This document shows, piece by piece, positions 53,501 to 64,000 of a stretch of 64,000 nt of DNA. Below the pieces are notes generated by a model. That model made no database searches and had not been told where the DNA came from. It saw only the letters and a list, made by a program, of their open reading frames with translations. Each line of letters starts with the position of its first letter. The stretch's first letter is position 1. Both the position numbers and the translations under genes were made by a program. The DNA comes from Phaeosaccion multiseriatum (Eukaryota > Ochrophyta, other classes), in assembly GCA_965112735.1 (NCBI GenBank), contig OZ218955.1:496001-560000 (forward strand), written 5' to 3'.

Positions 53501-54784
53501 GAGATGCGCCGTAGAGGAGAGGGAGGAGGAGGTGAGAAAAGTCACTGAGAGGGGGATGTGGGTAGTCTGTAGGGGGGGGGACGAGAGCAGCGAGGGGCCA
53601 GGAGCGGTATACTTGGATCAGCCCCAAGGTTCAGGCAGCTCCCAGCTTTCCCTCCCTTGCCTCACCGACTATCTGACTCGACCTACCTCCTGATCCTCCC
53701 CTCGATCTTCCTCCCCTTGATGGGTGCTTCCACTTGTGTTGCCTCTCCGTCTTCCTCTCCTGCCCCTCCCGCACCCTCCTCCTCGCCCCCCCCCCCCTGC
53801 TGCTGCTCGGTCGACAGCTTATCGTCCTCTCCATTCAGTAAGGCCTGGACGGCACATGCATACGAAAGGAGATGTACGAGAGAGAGAGAGAGAAAGAGAG
53901 AGAAGAGAGATGTGGAGAGAGCCTCTTCCATCACATCATGTCATGAGCAAAGGAAGAAAGACATGTCATGAGCCAAGGAAGAAAGACATGTCATGAGCAA
54001 AGGAAGAAAGACATGTCATGAGCCAAGGAAGAAAGACATGTCATGAGCAAAGGAAGAAAGCACACAAAACCCCCCACCGCCCAGATGGATCAGACCAGTA
54101 GTCAGTCAGTCAGTCAGTCAGTCAGTGCAGACTGAGTAGTCAGTCAGTCAGCAAAGCGGAGACCAGTCAGTCAGTCAGGACGGGCGAAGGCGAACAGGAT
54201 AAGCGGCATTCTCCTTCGGGTCAGGGACAGAGATAGATAGGTAGATAGACAGGCAGATCGGTACGTGTAGTTACGTGAGAAGCTTGCCTGCAGCCTGTTG
54301 CGGAAGGCCTCCCCTCCCGCCTCCGATGCCGCTGTAGGCACCGCTGCAGATGCCCCCCTGGGACACACACAAGAGGGACACACGTGTTGTTACGTTACGT
54401 CCCCGGGTTGGATATATGGATATGCCATTTGAGAGATGAGGGTGTTGAGGTGGTGGAGAGAGGGAGAGGGAGGAGAGACGTCTTTCAATATGGTGCAGGC
54501 CCCCCTCCTCCTGTCGAGACGTCCCACACCACTGTGGAGAGCCACAAGGTCGAAATAGACATCGAGACAGCGTATCAATATCGACATTGACATCGTCCTC
54601 TATACAATCTCGTACCTGGCCATGTCGAGCATAGCTCTTAGGGATTGAATCTCCGCCCTGAGCATGTGGGAGGTGGCGCTGAGCGGGGAGGTGCCCCCCA
54701 CAAGGAGCAGGGAGGAGCACAGGGGCGGGGGGGGGCAGCCCAGGACCTTGGCCTATGGAAGCCGGACACGCCAACGCAAGAGGC

Positions 54785-54822
<38 letters not shown>

Positions 54823-55073
54823 CGTACACACACACACGTGGAGATGCAGCGAAAAGAGATAAAAGACAGGGAGTGACTAAGTGACCTTGAGCTGGAGAGA
54901 GAGAGAAGAGAGAAAGGTATACACGAATAGAGAAAGAGAGAGGCAATGACTGACTGACTGACTGACTGACCTTGAGCTGGAGAGAGTCGCAGCGCCACTC
55001 GCTGGACAGCTGTGCGAAGGGCCCGCCTGGTACAGAGCGGACACACACACACACACCCACCCACCCACCCACC

Positions 55074-55126
<53 letters not shown>

Positions 55127-56785
55127 CACACACAACACACGGGCACACGGGTCGCATTTCGGAAGAAAGGGGATAAGGATTGATTGAAAAGACAGAAGAC
55201 TCGAGCGGGGTGCATCGATACTAGTACCCTTGTAAAAATTAGAAAAGGATTGATTGAAAAGACAAAAGACAAAAGACTCGAGCGGGGTGCATCGATACCC
55301 TTGTCGTTGAGTGACCTCTCATCAGATAGACAGACAGACAGACGGAGGGACACACACCCATTCACCCATCCCCGCGCACGGACCCGAGCGTCCACGCGCC
55401 CACCTGTCCACACGCACCCACACCCAAAGGCGTGGCATCTCTGTTTCGGAAGTAAGCTTACGTACGTCCACCCTTCCAGCCGTCCACCTGTCCACGCACG
55501 CACCTGCATCGTCGCTGAGATTGGCGGCCGTGATGTCCGCGCCGCTGCCGCCCCACACGTCATACAGGGCTCTGGCTCGGGCCTGCAGTGCTCATTCGGA
55601 GGCATATAGGTACGCACGAGGGTACAATGGTGGGGCATATGAAGTCAAATGTCTTGTACGTGAGCACGAGTTAGGCGCCTCAGTATATAGAAGCAGAAGA
55701 TAGGTGAACACGCAAACACGCACACACTCACACACGAACAAACTGTATACACAATCACACACACACACATACGTATATATACATACATACACACACGCCG
55801 ACCCGCACACACACACACATACACCCAAACGCACCTTTGCTTGCACGCCATATTTCCGCTCAAAGTCGCCAACGATGGTGTCCATCGTCAGCATGTCGCC
55901 CGTCCGCCCCTGCCCCTGACCCATGCAATGGTGCTGCTGTTGCTGCTGCTGCACCACGAAGGTTTCGTAGCCCGCCGGGGTCGCCTTTTGGCCCAGGTAA
56001 CAGGTTCCCGTGTGCCTACTCTTGCTGCTCCCTCCGGCGCTCTCTACAGCGACCACCACCGTGGGCAGCGCCCCTCGGGTCTGCGCCGCTCCGACGACAT
56101 TGAGGCGGCCCAGCACCGAGCGCCCCTCCGCCGTGGATAGCGCCTGCGAAGGTGCGTGGGTGCGTGCGTGCGTGTGGGTGCGTGGGTTTACCGACGTTTC
56201 AAGAGGGGACAGGGAGGACTCCAAATACAAGTCTCCCATCAGCGTCATGCCAGGCGCCGTTCATCTACCCATCCATCGATGCTCATATGCCTGCCTGCCC
56301 ATCCATATGCCTGCATGTCTTCCTGCCCATACGCCTGACCTGGATAACCCTCCCGTCGATGACTTTGCTATAGGCTGGGGGGCACGCTGTAAGGAGAGCG
56401 TGGTGGCTGCTGTGCTGCTGCTTGTATGGTCCTCCTCCTCCCCCGGCTCCAGCTGCTACTCCCTGCTTGACATTAGGTGGCAGAGTCGAGTTCAACGCCG
56501 TCGGAAAGCATGAGGGTTGAGGGTGGAAAGATGGTGCACATCGCTTCGTCGTAGGGCGGTGATAGAGAGAGATGGAGAGGGAAGAGAGAAGAAGAGATGG
56601 AGAGAAAGAAGCAGGGGTGGAGTAGGGTGGGGGATGGGTCGGAATATCCAAAGCGGCAGGGAAGGGATATAGAGAGCGTGGGTACTGCCCTGACCAGGAA
56701 GTGAGATGCCATCACTGGTGCGATGCGATGCCCCGTCCTACTGCCATCTCCCTGTCCACTGCCATCCCCCCCCCTGCCTCAGACC

Positions 56786-56819
<34 letters not shown>

Positions 56820-57609
56820 GCACCTTGCTGCTGGCGAGCTGTCGAGGGGTCCGCAGGAGTACGGTAGAGAGAGCAGATGTGACCTGATGGTACCAGATGG
56901 CAGTAGAGGACAGGGGGAGGGGGAATGGGAAGGGTGGATGCGTGCATGGTACAGGGAGGAGCGAAGAGCGATTCAGCAGTTGGCGATACAGCAGTTCTTT
57001 GAGCCTACGCCACAGACGAGGCCCAAGTGCTGTGATGATGTGATATTACTGATACCGTGACGCACCAGGGGGCTCGCCTCCTGGGAGGGGGCCTTTTGAA
57101 GGGCGGAGATGAGCACCAGGTCTTCATCCGCGAAGGCGCCAAAGCACTTGAGAGGGTGGAACACGCTAGGGCCAAGCTTCGCGTAGGAAGAGAGGCAACA
57201 AGACGACGAAGAGCAGCACATGGGGAGCAGTGCCAAGAGTTACGGGCCGTGATGGGCGTGGTGGGGGGGCGGGGGAGTGGAGGCTGCCGAAGCTCATTGT
57301 AGACGGCAAGGGGGCGGCAAGGGGGGGCGAGTGAGTGAGGGTGCTTCGGGGATACGAGTGGGGGAGGTGACTTTCCAAGTCCTCCTCCTCGTCCTCGTCC
57401 TCCTCCTGCCCCTCCTCCTCGAGTTGATGTACGCAACGAACCTTGATGAGCAGGAGGTTGTCGTAGATAGACACTGCCCCGTCGTTGAGGCCTGTCACGG
57501 CATCGAGGAGGGACGAGTCGCTTGTTGGTCGCAGGGCAGAGGAAGACGTGTTTGTGGGGTAGTAGAGGGGGGAGGGTGCCGCAGCAGCCGTCGCCGTGGC
57601 AGCCGCCAT
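50543..57609 (-). CDS. Zwilch-like protein (RZZ kinetochore complex), many exons
   Basis: Known role: Zwilch with ROD and ZW10 recruits spindle-checkpoint proteins and dynein to kinetochores. Phase-consistent exons: 57609-57442, 57176-57056, (gap with one or two unresolved exons), 56143-55835, 55582-55504, 55026-54971, 54752-54616, 54357-54288, 53844-53687, 53360-53231, 52931-52698, 52398-52207, 51975-51845, 51525-51228, 51052-50945 and 50743-50543. Matches in order to animal Zwilch: TGTCYLGQ; SNLDFSERLWDVL then AFTVIEKGRLFPVIH; LGVCKVRGDLVHWF; AELAWFISSDLSML; LKRLELLMDTVEVVTLAQ; and IFSLPLADSIPQ with YWELYLTA. About 120 extra C-terminal residues, including an Ala-rich helix, have no counterpart. 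The 54288 intron has a GC donor. The first exon is preceded by an acceptor-like CCCCAG, so an upstream exon is possible. Confidence 0.58.
50658..50674 (-). repeat. Dispersed 17-bp sequence, copy 8
   Basis: GCTGTATCACCAACTAC, one mismatch, with the same variant base as copy 7. In the last exon of the Zwilch-like gene it encodes Val-Val-Gly-Asp-Thr-Ala after an Ala run. Confidence 0.8.
53365..53478 (+). repeat. (CACA)n/(CACGTA)n microsatellite
   Basis: An intronic CA-rich tract directly beside the acceptor of the Zwilch-like exon that starts at 53360 (minus). Confidence 0.85.
53941..54062 (+). repeat. 25-bp tandem repeat, five copies
   Basis: The unit begins TCATGAGCMAAGGAAGAAAG; copies start at 53941, 53966, 53991, 54016 and 54041, alternating A and C at the ninth base. 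It lies in an intron of the Zwilch-like gene. Confidence 0.92.
55041..55125 (+). repeat. (CACACCCACC)n and (CA)n microsatellite
   Basis: An intronic CA tract adjacent to the acceptor of the exon that starts at 55026 (minus). Confidence 0.85.
56976..56992 (+). repeat. Dispersed 17-bp sequence, copy 9
   Basis: GCAGTTGGCGATACAGC, one mismatch, in an intron of the Zwilch-like gene about 65 bp after the exon ending at 57056 (minus). Confidence 0.8.
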
Positions 57610-58411
57610 CCTCTCCTGGGGAGAGAAGTGATTGAGGAGGGGGGAAGGGGGAGGGGGAGGAAAGGAGGAGAAGAAGGGATGTGAGGGGGTGGTATGTAGG
57701 GCGAGCGGGAAAAGACACTGGCCAACAGCAATGTTGCCAAATCGCATAAGGGAGAGGGAAGAGAGGGGCAAGAGAGAGGAGAATGGACTGGCAGTTGGAT
57801 CATTGAAAAGGAAAGAAGGTCCGCCTACCGCACGTAGGCCAACTGGATCCCGGCTCCGCTCCCTTCGTACCTACTGAACCAAGCACTGCAGTGCAATATA
57901 ATGCTTGGAAGGGCTTGAAAGGGAGATGATTTGTGAAGAAGAGAGAGAGAGAAGGACGAGGAAAATGTCGATGTCGAGAGAACTTGTCGAGATGGTCGAA
58001 ATTGTAGGGGGCGGCAAGTTGCGCACAAAAAGGAAGCGTGTTTTTGTGTTTTTGTGTTTGTGTACAAGGGGACGTGGGCGAGCCGAAGCAGCAAGGCATT
58101 GCGACAGAGCCTGAACTTTATCTCCTGCACACAACTCTACGAAGAGCAGGCGACACCGCCTGGACGAAAGAAGCGTAAGTCTTGCCCAAACCTTTGTGCA
58201 TCTCACGTTCACCCTCTCTCTTGTCCTTCATCTCCAGCCTCTTACCTGCCTCTCATGCTGCACCTGCTGCTGGCGATACTGGACCTATTCCTCCCTCAGT
58301 ACCTCCCCTCTTGCGGTGGAGAGAAAGTGGACCTGGGGCGGTGTATTGGTGTGTTCGCCATCTGAGCGACTTGGCCACCACAGAGGCAAAACGCTTGGGA
58401 CAAGTCGAGTC
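57610..58411. promoter_or_regulatory. Divergent intergenic region, Zwilch-like gene / NTT
   Basis: About 800 bp holding the 5' flanks of both genes. The long plus-strand frame through 58196-58411 lacks a convincing targeting signal ahead of the chosen NTT start. A non-coding first exon on either side is possible. Confidence 0.4.
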
Positions 58412-61400
58412 ATGGGCGGGCTTCTGATCGACCCACGGATGTGGCTTTCAGCTCTGGTACTTCTCCAGCCCGTGGTGAGCGGCTTCGGCACACTTCTCAC
58501 CACACCAATCCAAGCAGCAGGCGACTCGGTCGAGAAGGCCCTGCATGGGAGCAGCAGCGGCAGGCGGCCATTGCTGGCTTCAGCAGCACGAGGGGGCGGT
58601 TTGGCACGGAAACGAGGGAGAGGTTGCTTATGTGGCACGGCGCTGGGATCAACGACGTCGTCTAGTGTGGAGGCCGGCGGCGTCGGGCTTCTCGGTGCAG
58701 GGGTTGTCAATAGAGGAGAAGGGGTGTTCGTGTCAGGGACGGCGGCAGCGGGTTTATGGTGTCGTAGCAGAAGGAATAGCGGTAGGAGCTGGCGAAGCAG
58801 GATTATAGGTGGGAGGAAAAGGACAAGAAGCCGCTCCGAGACACTTTCTGCACTCAGCGGCGGCGGCGCTGCTGGCACCAGCCTGCAGTCCACCGCCTCC
58901 CCCACCAGCACCACTAATAGCACCAGCCCAACCACCAGTCTCAGCGGCAGCAGTAGTACTCAAAGCCTGAGAGGCCGAGTGCGTAGCGCCATCTTCCCCA
59001 TCTACGGGAGAGCAGAGCTGTCCAAGTTCCTGGCCTTGGGGGGTGTAAAGTTCTTCATCATCTTTGTGCTTACCCTCACCAGGGACCTCAAGGACACGCT
59101 CATCGTCACCAATTGTGGGGCGGAGTCCATATCCTTTCTCAAGGTAAGCTTACAATGGTATATCCTCCTCCTCCTCCTCCTCCTCCTCCTCCTCCTCCTC
59201 CTCCTCCTCCTCCTCCTCCTCCTTCTCCTCCTCCTCCTCCTCCTCCTCCTCCTCCTCCTCCTCCTCCTCCTCCTTCTTCTTCTTCTTCTCCTTCTCCTCC
59301 TCCTCCTGCTCCTCTTCCTCCTCCTCCTCCTCCACCACCACCTCCTGCTCCTCTTCCTTCTCCTCCTCCTCCTCCTGCTCCTCCTCCTCCTCCTCCTCCT
59401 CCTCCTCCTCCTCCTCCTCCTCCTCCACCACCACCTCCTGCTCCTCTTCCTTCTCCTCCTTCTCCTCCTCCTCCTCCTCCTCCTCCTCCTCCTCCTCCTC
59501 CTCCTCCTCCTCCTCCTCCTCATTCTTTTCCCGTCCTCCACACACCCACTCACCCACCTGTCCACCTACCCCCCCCCTTTACCCTGAGCCGTATCCCCAC
59601 CCACAACCCCACCCAAACTCTCACCACCCCCTCCCCCGCCCTTACCCACCCCATCTGCCCTCACACTGATCATTCCATCCCCACTTCCCTCTTTCCATCG
59701 CCCCTTCCGATGGACCTGCTCCCTCCACCCTGCCATCCACACCACCCTCCTTCCCATACCCCCCTTCACCATCCCCCCCACCCCTACACCACACCCCACC
59801 CACTCACCCCCACCCACATACCTTCACCGCCTCCACGGCTCCTCCCCCCCCCCCTCTCTGCTCTCTACGCTCTGCCTACACAGGTGTACGGCGTACTGCC
59901 CGCTGCCGCCGCCTTCATGCTGCTCTACTCGCGGCTGAGCTCCTCCCTTTCCAAGAGGAAGCTCTTCTACGTCACAGCGGCACCCTTTTTTGCATTCTTT
60001 CTGTGCTTTAACTTCCTCATTCATCCCAACCTACACATCCTTCACCCGGGTAGGTGAAGGGGTAGAGGGAGGGAGAGAGAGAGGGGAAGGAGGGAGGGAC
60101 GGAGGGAGGGAGGGAGGGAGGGAGGGAGGGAGGGAGGAGAGAGAGAGAGGGGGAGGAAGGGAGGGAGGAGGACGGAGAGAGGGGGGGAGGAAGGGATGGA
60201 GAGAGGTGTGGCTTTTCCCTTTCCTACACCCTCACCTCTCAATCTCTCTGTTTCTATCCCTCCCTCTCTCTTTTGTGTGTGCGTACATGTCACAAACCTC
60301 TCTCCCTGCCCCCCACCCCCTCTCCCTCTCTCTCCTAGCCTCGGTGGTGCTCCCTGCCGCCTTCCCCAAGGGCCTCACTTACCTTACCTCCCTGGCCGAG
60401 CACTGGTGCTTCGCCCTCTTCTACATCATGGCGGAGCTGTACAGCAGCGTGTCCATCGGAGTCCTCTTTTGGCAGTTCGCCAACGACGTGGTGCCTGTGG
60501 ACCAGGTACGGTGCGCTGGGTACTCATATGTCGTGTCAATTTCAGTGCGTCAGGTTATTGACTTTGAGTCACTTGCCATCTGTGACTCCGATAATTACTC
60601 TTGGCCCCCATTCACCTCCCCTCCCCCTTTGCCGCCCCACCCTGCCCACCCGCCAGGCCAAGCGTTTCTACCCGCTCTTCGGGCAGATGTCAAGCCTTGC
60701 CCCCATCGCGGCGGGGCAGTGCGTGGTGCGCTTCGCCACACGCTCCACCTTTGATGTAACGCTCAAAGTGCTGACAGGCCTCATCACCTTCAGCGGGGCA
60801 GGTCAGTGGAAGAGAGGGAGAGGAGAGGGGGAGGGGGGGTGAGGGAGGAGCGAGAAGGAGAGAGAGAGAGAGAGAGGGAGGGAGGAAGGTGGTCATCGCC
60901 TTCGTCCCCTTCAGTGGGGCAGGTCAATGATAGGTGGAGTAGTGCCAGTCAGTACCTGGTGTCAGTCAATACCTGTGTTACTCTTCCTCTTGCTCATTTC
61001 TCTCCTCTCTCTACCTCTTTCTCTTTCTCTCTCCCTCCTCCCTCCCCTCCCCCCCCTGCCTCCTTCCCTTGCCCTGGCCCCTCCCCTCACCCCAGCCATG
61101 TTCTCCTGCTACGAACTGAGTAACCGCATCGTTGCGAAGGAGCGGCGAAAGGCAGTGGAGGACGCTAGGACCCTGCAGGCACAAAGAGCGGCTAATGCCA
61201 CTCCAGAGGTGCGCCAATATGTCAGCAAAGGGTGTCTGGGACGGCAGGGATATACACTCAAAGGAGGGTGGGGGGAGAGAGGGAGGGAGAAGAGACGGGA
61301 GAGAGAGTGGGAGAGAGGAGAGGGATACTGAGGGGGGGGGGGGAGAGAGAAACGAGATTTGAGGGATCGCTTGGATTGAGATTGTCAGCATTGACGGATC

Positions 61401-63332
61401 GGTGCAGCCTCCGTTCCGCTTTGTTCTCAAACATATGGTCGCGGTGGCGTGGCGGATACGTTTCAAGACGTTTCGTCCTCTTGCCTTCCTCCTTCCTGAC
61501 CCCCCCCTTCCTCCCCCCTCTCCTTCCCCACCCTCCCCAGGAGCTCTTCCTCATGCAACAAGAGGAGCAGCAGCAGCAACAGCAGCAGCAGGAGCAGAGC
61601 AAGCGAAGGGCCAAGAAGCCCAAGCTGGGTATGTCCGACAGCTTTGCCGTGCTCAGCAAGAGCCCCTACCTGCGCTGTCTTGCTGTATTGGTGCTCGGCT
61701 ATGGCCTCAGCATCAACCTAACTGAGGTAAGACTTACGGTTACGTGCGGTTACAAGTTTGACTAGTTTGAATTCCAAGTTCGAACACAGTTCAGTTTCAT
61801 TTCAGTTTCAGTTCACAGTGAGCCGAAACCTCCCCCTCCTCCTCCCTCCTGATTCACCAACTGCTGCAGGTGATGTGGAAGAGCATGCTCCGTCTGCAAT
61901 ACCCCAACGCTGTGGATTACCAACGCTTCATGGGCGGTTACAGCAGCATCGTCGGGCTCGTCACATTCACCGTCATCTTTGCAGGTAACACCCGACAACT
62001 TGGACCCAAAAGAGGGAGGGAGGGAGGGAGGGAGGGAGGGAACGAGGCTATAGCGTTTACCCCCACACCCCATACCGTACAGCTCATACCCCATAACCTA
62101 CGCCCCTCCTACACTATAGCTCGCGGATAGGCGCCACGCTTGTATGTGTTTCATAGTCAATGAATCGATGCCCTTCGACAACGAAGGAAGGAAGGGGTCA
62201 TCATGGTCGAGTTATCTCCCCACCTCCCCCAGGGAGTCACTCGTCCACTCACTCCGTACCGCTCTCCCTATCCCTCTCCTTGGCGCAACCCCCCCCCCCC
62301 CACCCCCACAGGCAGCAACATCATCAAGCATATGGGCTGGGAGGTGGGGGCGCTAGCGACACCCGTGATGATGGCTGTGCTTGCCCTGCCTGTGTTCGCC
62401 ACCGTCATTGGAGGGGCTGTGACGGCGGGAGGGGCGGCGGCGCTAAAGGTAAGGCAGGGGAGGGGAGGGGAGGGGCAGGGGAGGGGAGGGAAGAGGCATA
62501 CAGGAAGGATTTTTCGAGGCGTACGAAGAGGATGTTAGAGGCATGTGCCCGTCCGCCCCTTCCCATACGCTTCTATTCTTACCCCCCCCCTTCGTTTACA
62601 GATGGCGGTGATGGTCGGAGCTGCGCAGAGCATCCTCAGCAAGGCCACCAAGTACGCTCTCTTCGACCCCACCACGCAGATGGCCTATATTCCTCTAGAT
62701 GAGGAGTCCAAGGTCAAGGGCAAGGCGGTGAGTCGTCTGCCCAGGGCGGTCGGGGCTGCTGTATCACCAACTGCTCCGTGTCGCACGTAGCGAGCTTTTG
62801 TCGCTTCTCTTCACTTTTCACCGGGCCCACCAGAAGTCACGTTCTTCTTTCCCCCTTTCCAAACACACACGCCTACACATGGTTGTACTGGCACACACGA
62901 TGACACACGGTTCTTCGCCACCCCTCCACTAATGACTCACACCCAATCTTCAATCTTCACTTGCACACACACACACGTCAGGCTATCGACGGCCTGGGCT
63001 CGCGCGTGGGCAAGTCCGGTGGCGCTCTGATTCAGCAGGGCCTCGTGCTGTGCTTCGGCGGCATCCTGCAGGCCGCCCCCGCGCTGGCGGCAATCTTCTA
63101 TGGCGTCATTGGGGCGTGGGTGGTGAGCGCCAGGAGACTCGCGGTCATGTTTCGCGCGGCCACCGAAGACGCTTCTGCTGCTTCGACCGCGGCTGCTGCC
63201 GGTAGTGGTGGTGGTGATGGTTCCTCGTTGGGGTCAGGCTTTGCCGAGCCTAGGCAGGAGGATCAGGAGCAACAGGTGACAGCTGCGGGGGGGGGGGCCT
63301 CTGGCTCCTCGGGCAGTCCTGCCACCTGCTAG
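58412..63332 (+). CDS. NTT: Plastid-type ATP/ADP (nucleotide) transporter, NTT/TLC family
   Basis: Known role: exchanges ATP for ADP (some members other nucleotides) across plastid envelopes; ~12 membrane spans. Ten exons: 58412-59143, 59884-60049, 60339-60505, 60657-60801, 61096-61208, 61541-61726, 61870-61984, 62312-62448, 62602-62727 and 62982-63332, 745 residues. The N-terminus has a signal-like segment (MWLSALVLLQPVVSGFG) with SG-F resembling the heterokont plastid cleavage motif, then a ~180-residue Ser/Thr/Arg-rich region. The transporter starts at ELSKFLALGGVKFFIIF, with the NTT signature TRDLKDTLIVTNCGAESISFLK. Further blocks: [112 protein letters not shown]. All match the family in order. 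ATG 58439 is an alternative start. Confidence 0.92.
59160..59525 (+). repeat. 365-bp (CTC)n polypyrimidine tract in NTT intron 1
   Basis: Almost uninterrupted CCT/CTC/CTT triplets, with two near-identical internal blocks containing CCACCACCACCTCCTGCTCC (59331 and 59425). Confidence 0.95.
62758..62774 (-). repeat. Dispersed 17-bp sequence, copy 10 (consensus)
   Basis: GCTGTATCACCAACTGC, exact consensus in reverse orientation, in NTT intron 9. A degenerate relative (ATTCACCAACTGC) ends at 61864, next to the exon 7 acceptor. Confidence 0.85.
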
Positions 63333-63441
63333 AATAGATTAAACCCTTCGGGTAACCAGTCCTGCCACCTGCTAGAATAGATTAAACCCTTCGGGTAACC
63401 AGTCCTGCCACCTGCTAGAGTAGATTAAGCCCTTCGGGTAA
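63314..63441 (+). repeat. 43-bp tandem repeat, three copies, spanning the NTT stop codon
   Basis: Copies start at 63314, 63357 and 63400 with CAGTCCTGCCACCTGCTAGA. The first supplies the last NTT codons and the TAG. Confidence 0.95.
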
Positions 63442-64000
63442 CCGAGCAGCGACCCAAAGGCGGGGCGGCTGGTGGTGTCAGCACCGACCCCCCCAGCCCT
63501 CCAGCATCCGTGGCATAGCGGTGTACTGGAGCTATTGGAAGCACTCGCTTTCTTCGCAAAAAAACCATGTACTTCGTAGTACTTCGTAGTAATTTATTTT
63601 TAGAATTAAATAGAGCCATGCATAGAGAATACACTGCACATTTTCCTTCGAGTATTGTCTTGTTTGAGGCAGTGGCATGAGTGGGCGTGCGATGGGTATA
63701 AGCAGGTGCCCGATGTAGACAGAAGGCACGCGCTGCCAGCAGATGGTGAGGGCGAGCAGGGCTTGGAAGGGGGCTTTCACCCGAGCAGGCAGCCCAGTAG
63801 GTGATTCACCAGGGCACACATACAGCGCTCTTAATCAACCCACCAAGGAAAATTTACGAATATACGTACGATTGAAGTGCGTGAGTTGTGTGTCCAATCT
63901 GTGACCCCAGGTCGTGTCCGCAACGGGAGGAGAGAAAAAAAGAAAAAATGAACAATTATAATTGCTTTCTCCTCGTTCTCTCTTTCCACCTCTTCCCCCT
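63442..64000. other. 3' flank of NTT to window edge
   Basis: Mostly AT-richer sequence than the rest of the window. A minus-strand frame (63819-63532) containing KAPFQALLALTICWQRVPSV and YIGHLLIPIARPLMPLP looks moderately protein-like. It may be the last exon of a gene entering from the right, but there is no splice or homology support. Confidence 0.3.

Noticed and set aside
59002-60057. Long Leu-, Pro-, Arg- and Glu-repeat frames over the NTT intron 1 tract
   Set aside because: Translations of the (CTC)n tract in every frame; the tract is cleanly removed by a GTAAGC donor and an ACACAG acceptor.

Overview
This window looks like nuclear DNA of a photosynthetic stramenopile (heterokont) microalga, possibly a eustigmatophyte-like alga. 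The genus is not determined. The reasons are GC-rich DNA, short GT-AG introns, many microsatellites and minisatellites, a plastid precursor with the heterokont-type ASA-F signal-peptide cleavage motif (3385), a plastid-type ATP/ADP translocator, and eukaryote-only genes (PSMG2, POLK, MSH5, a Zwilch-like kinetochore gene). No operons, CRISPR arrays, rRNA genes or phage/IS genes were seen. All exon models below were read by eye from splice sites, frame and phase.

Layout. 1-761: 3' end of an Arg/Glu/His-rich gene that enters from the left. 1760-3161 (-): proteasome chaperone PSMG2, head-to-head with 3385-4652 (+), a small thylakoid photosystem protein. 5970-6679 (-): small membrane protein, head-to-head with 7009-9116 (+), a GPI-anchored-type surface protein. 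10026-13229 (+): TTP-type tandem CCCH zinc-finger protein with a long poly-Q. 14435-15689 (-): ankyrin-repeat protein, head-to-head with 16082-20726 (+), an unidentified nine-exon gene. The latter's last bases overlap the end of 20710-24333 (-), an RS-rich acidic protein, which is in turn head-to-head with 24722-31082 (+), DNA polymerase kappa. Alternating divergent pairs are thus the rule here.

From 31368 to 41551 lies a direct tandem segmental duplication of about 4.6 kb. Each copy holds an FNIP/LRR-like gene (+), an ankyrin gene (-) and the 5' part of MSH5 (+). Copy A (31368-35898) has intact LRR and ankyrin genes but only a broken MSH5 fragment. Copy B (36863-41551) leads into the complete 21-exon MSH5 (40566-49343), but its ankyrin gene is wrecked by a fold-back inversion. 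A 349-bp MITE-like palindromic element lies between the two copies.

49742-50192 (-) is a small coiled-coil/zinc-ribbon protein. 50543-57609 (-) is a Zwilch-like gene with many exons, and 58412-63332 (+) is a nucleotide transporter of the NTT/TLC family.

Themes: DNA repair and meiosis (POLK, MSH5), chromosome segregation (Zwilch-like), proteostasis (PSMG2) and plastid function (photosystem subunit, NTT). The less ordinary signals are a dispersed 17-bp sequence found about ten times in unrelated exons, introns and spacers; an 11-nt micro-exon in POLK between two introns that are copies of each other; two phase-supported GC-AG introns; and the rearranged duplication around MSH5.
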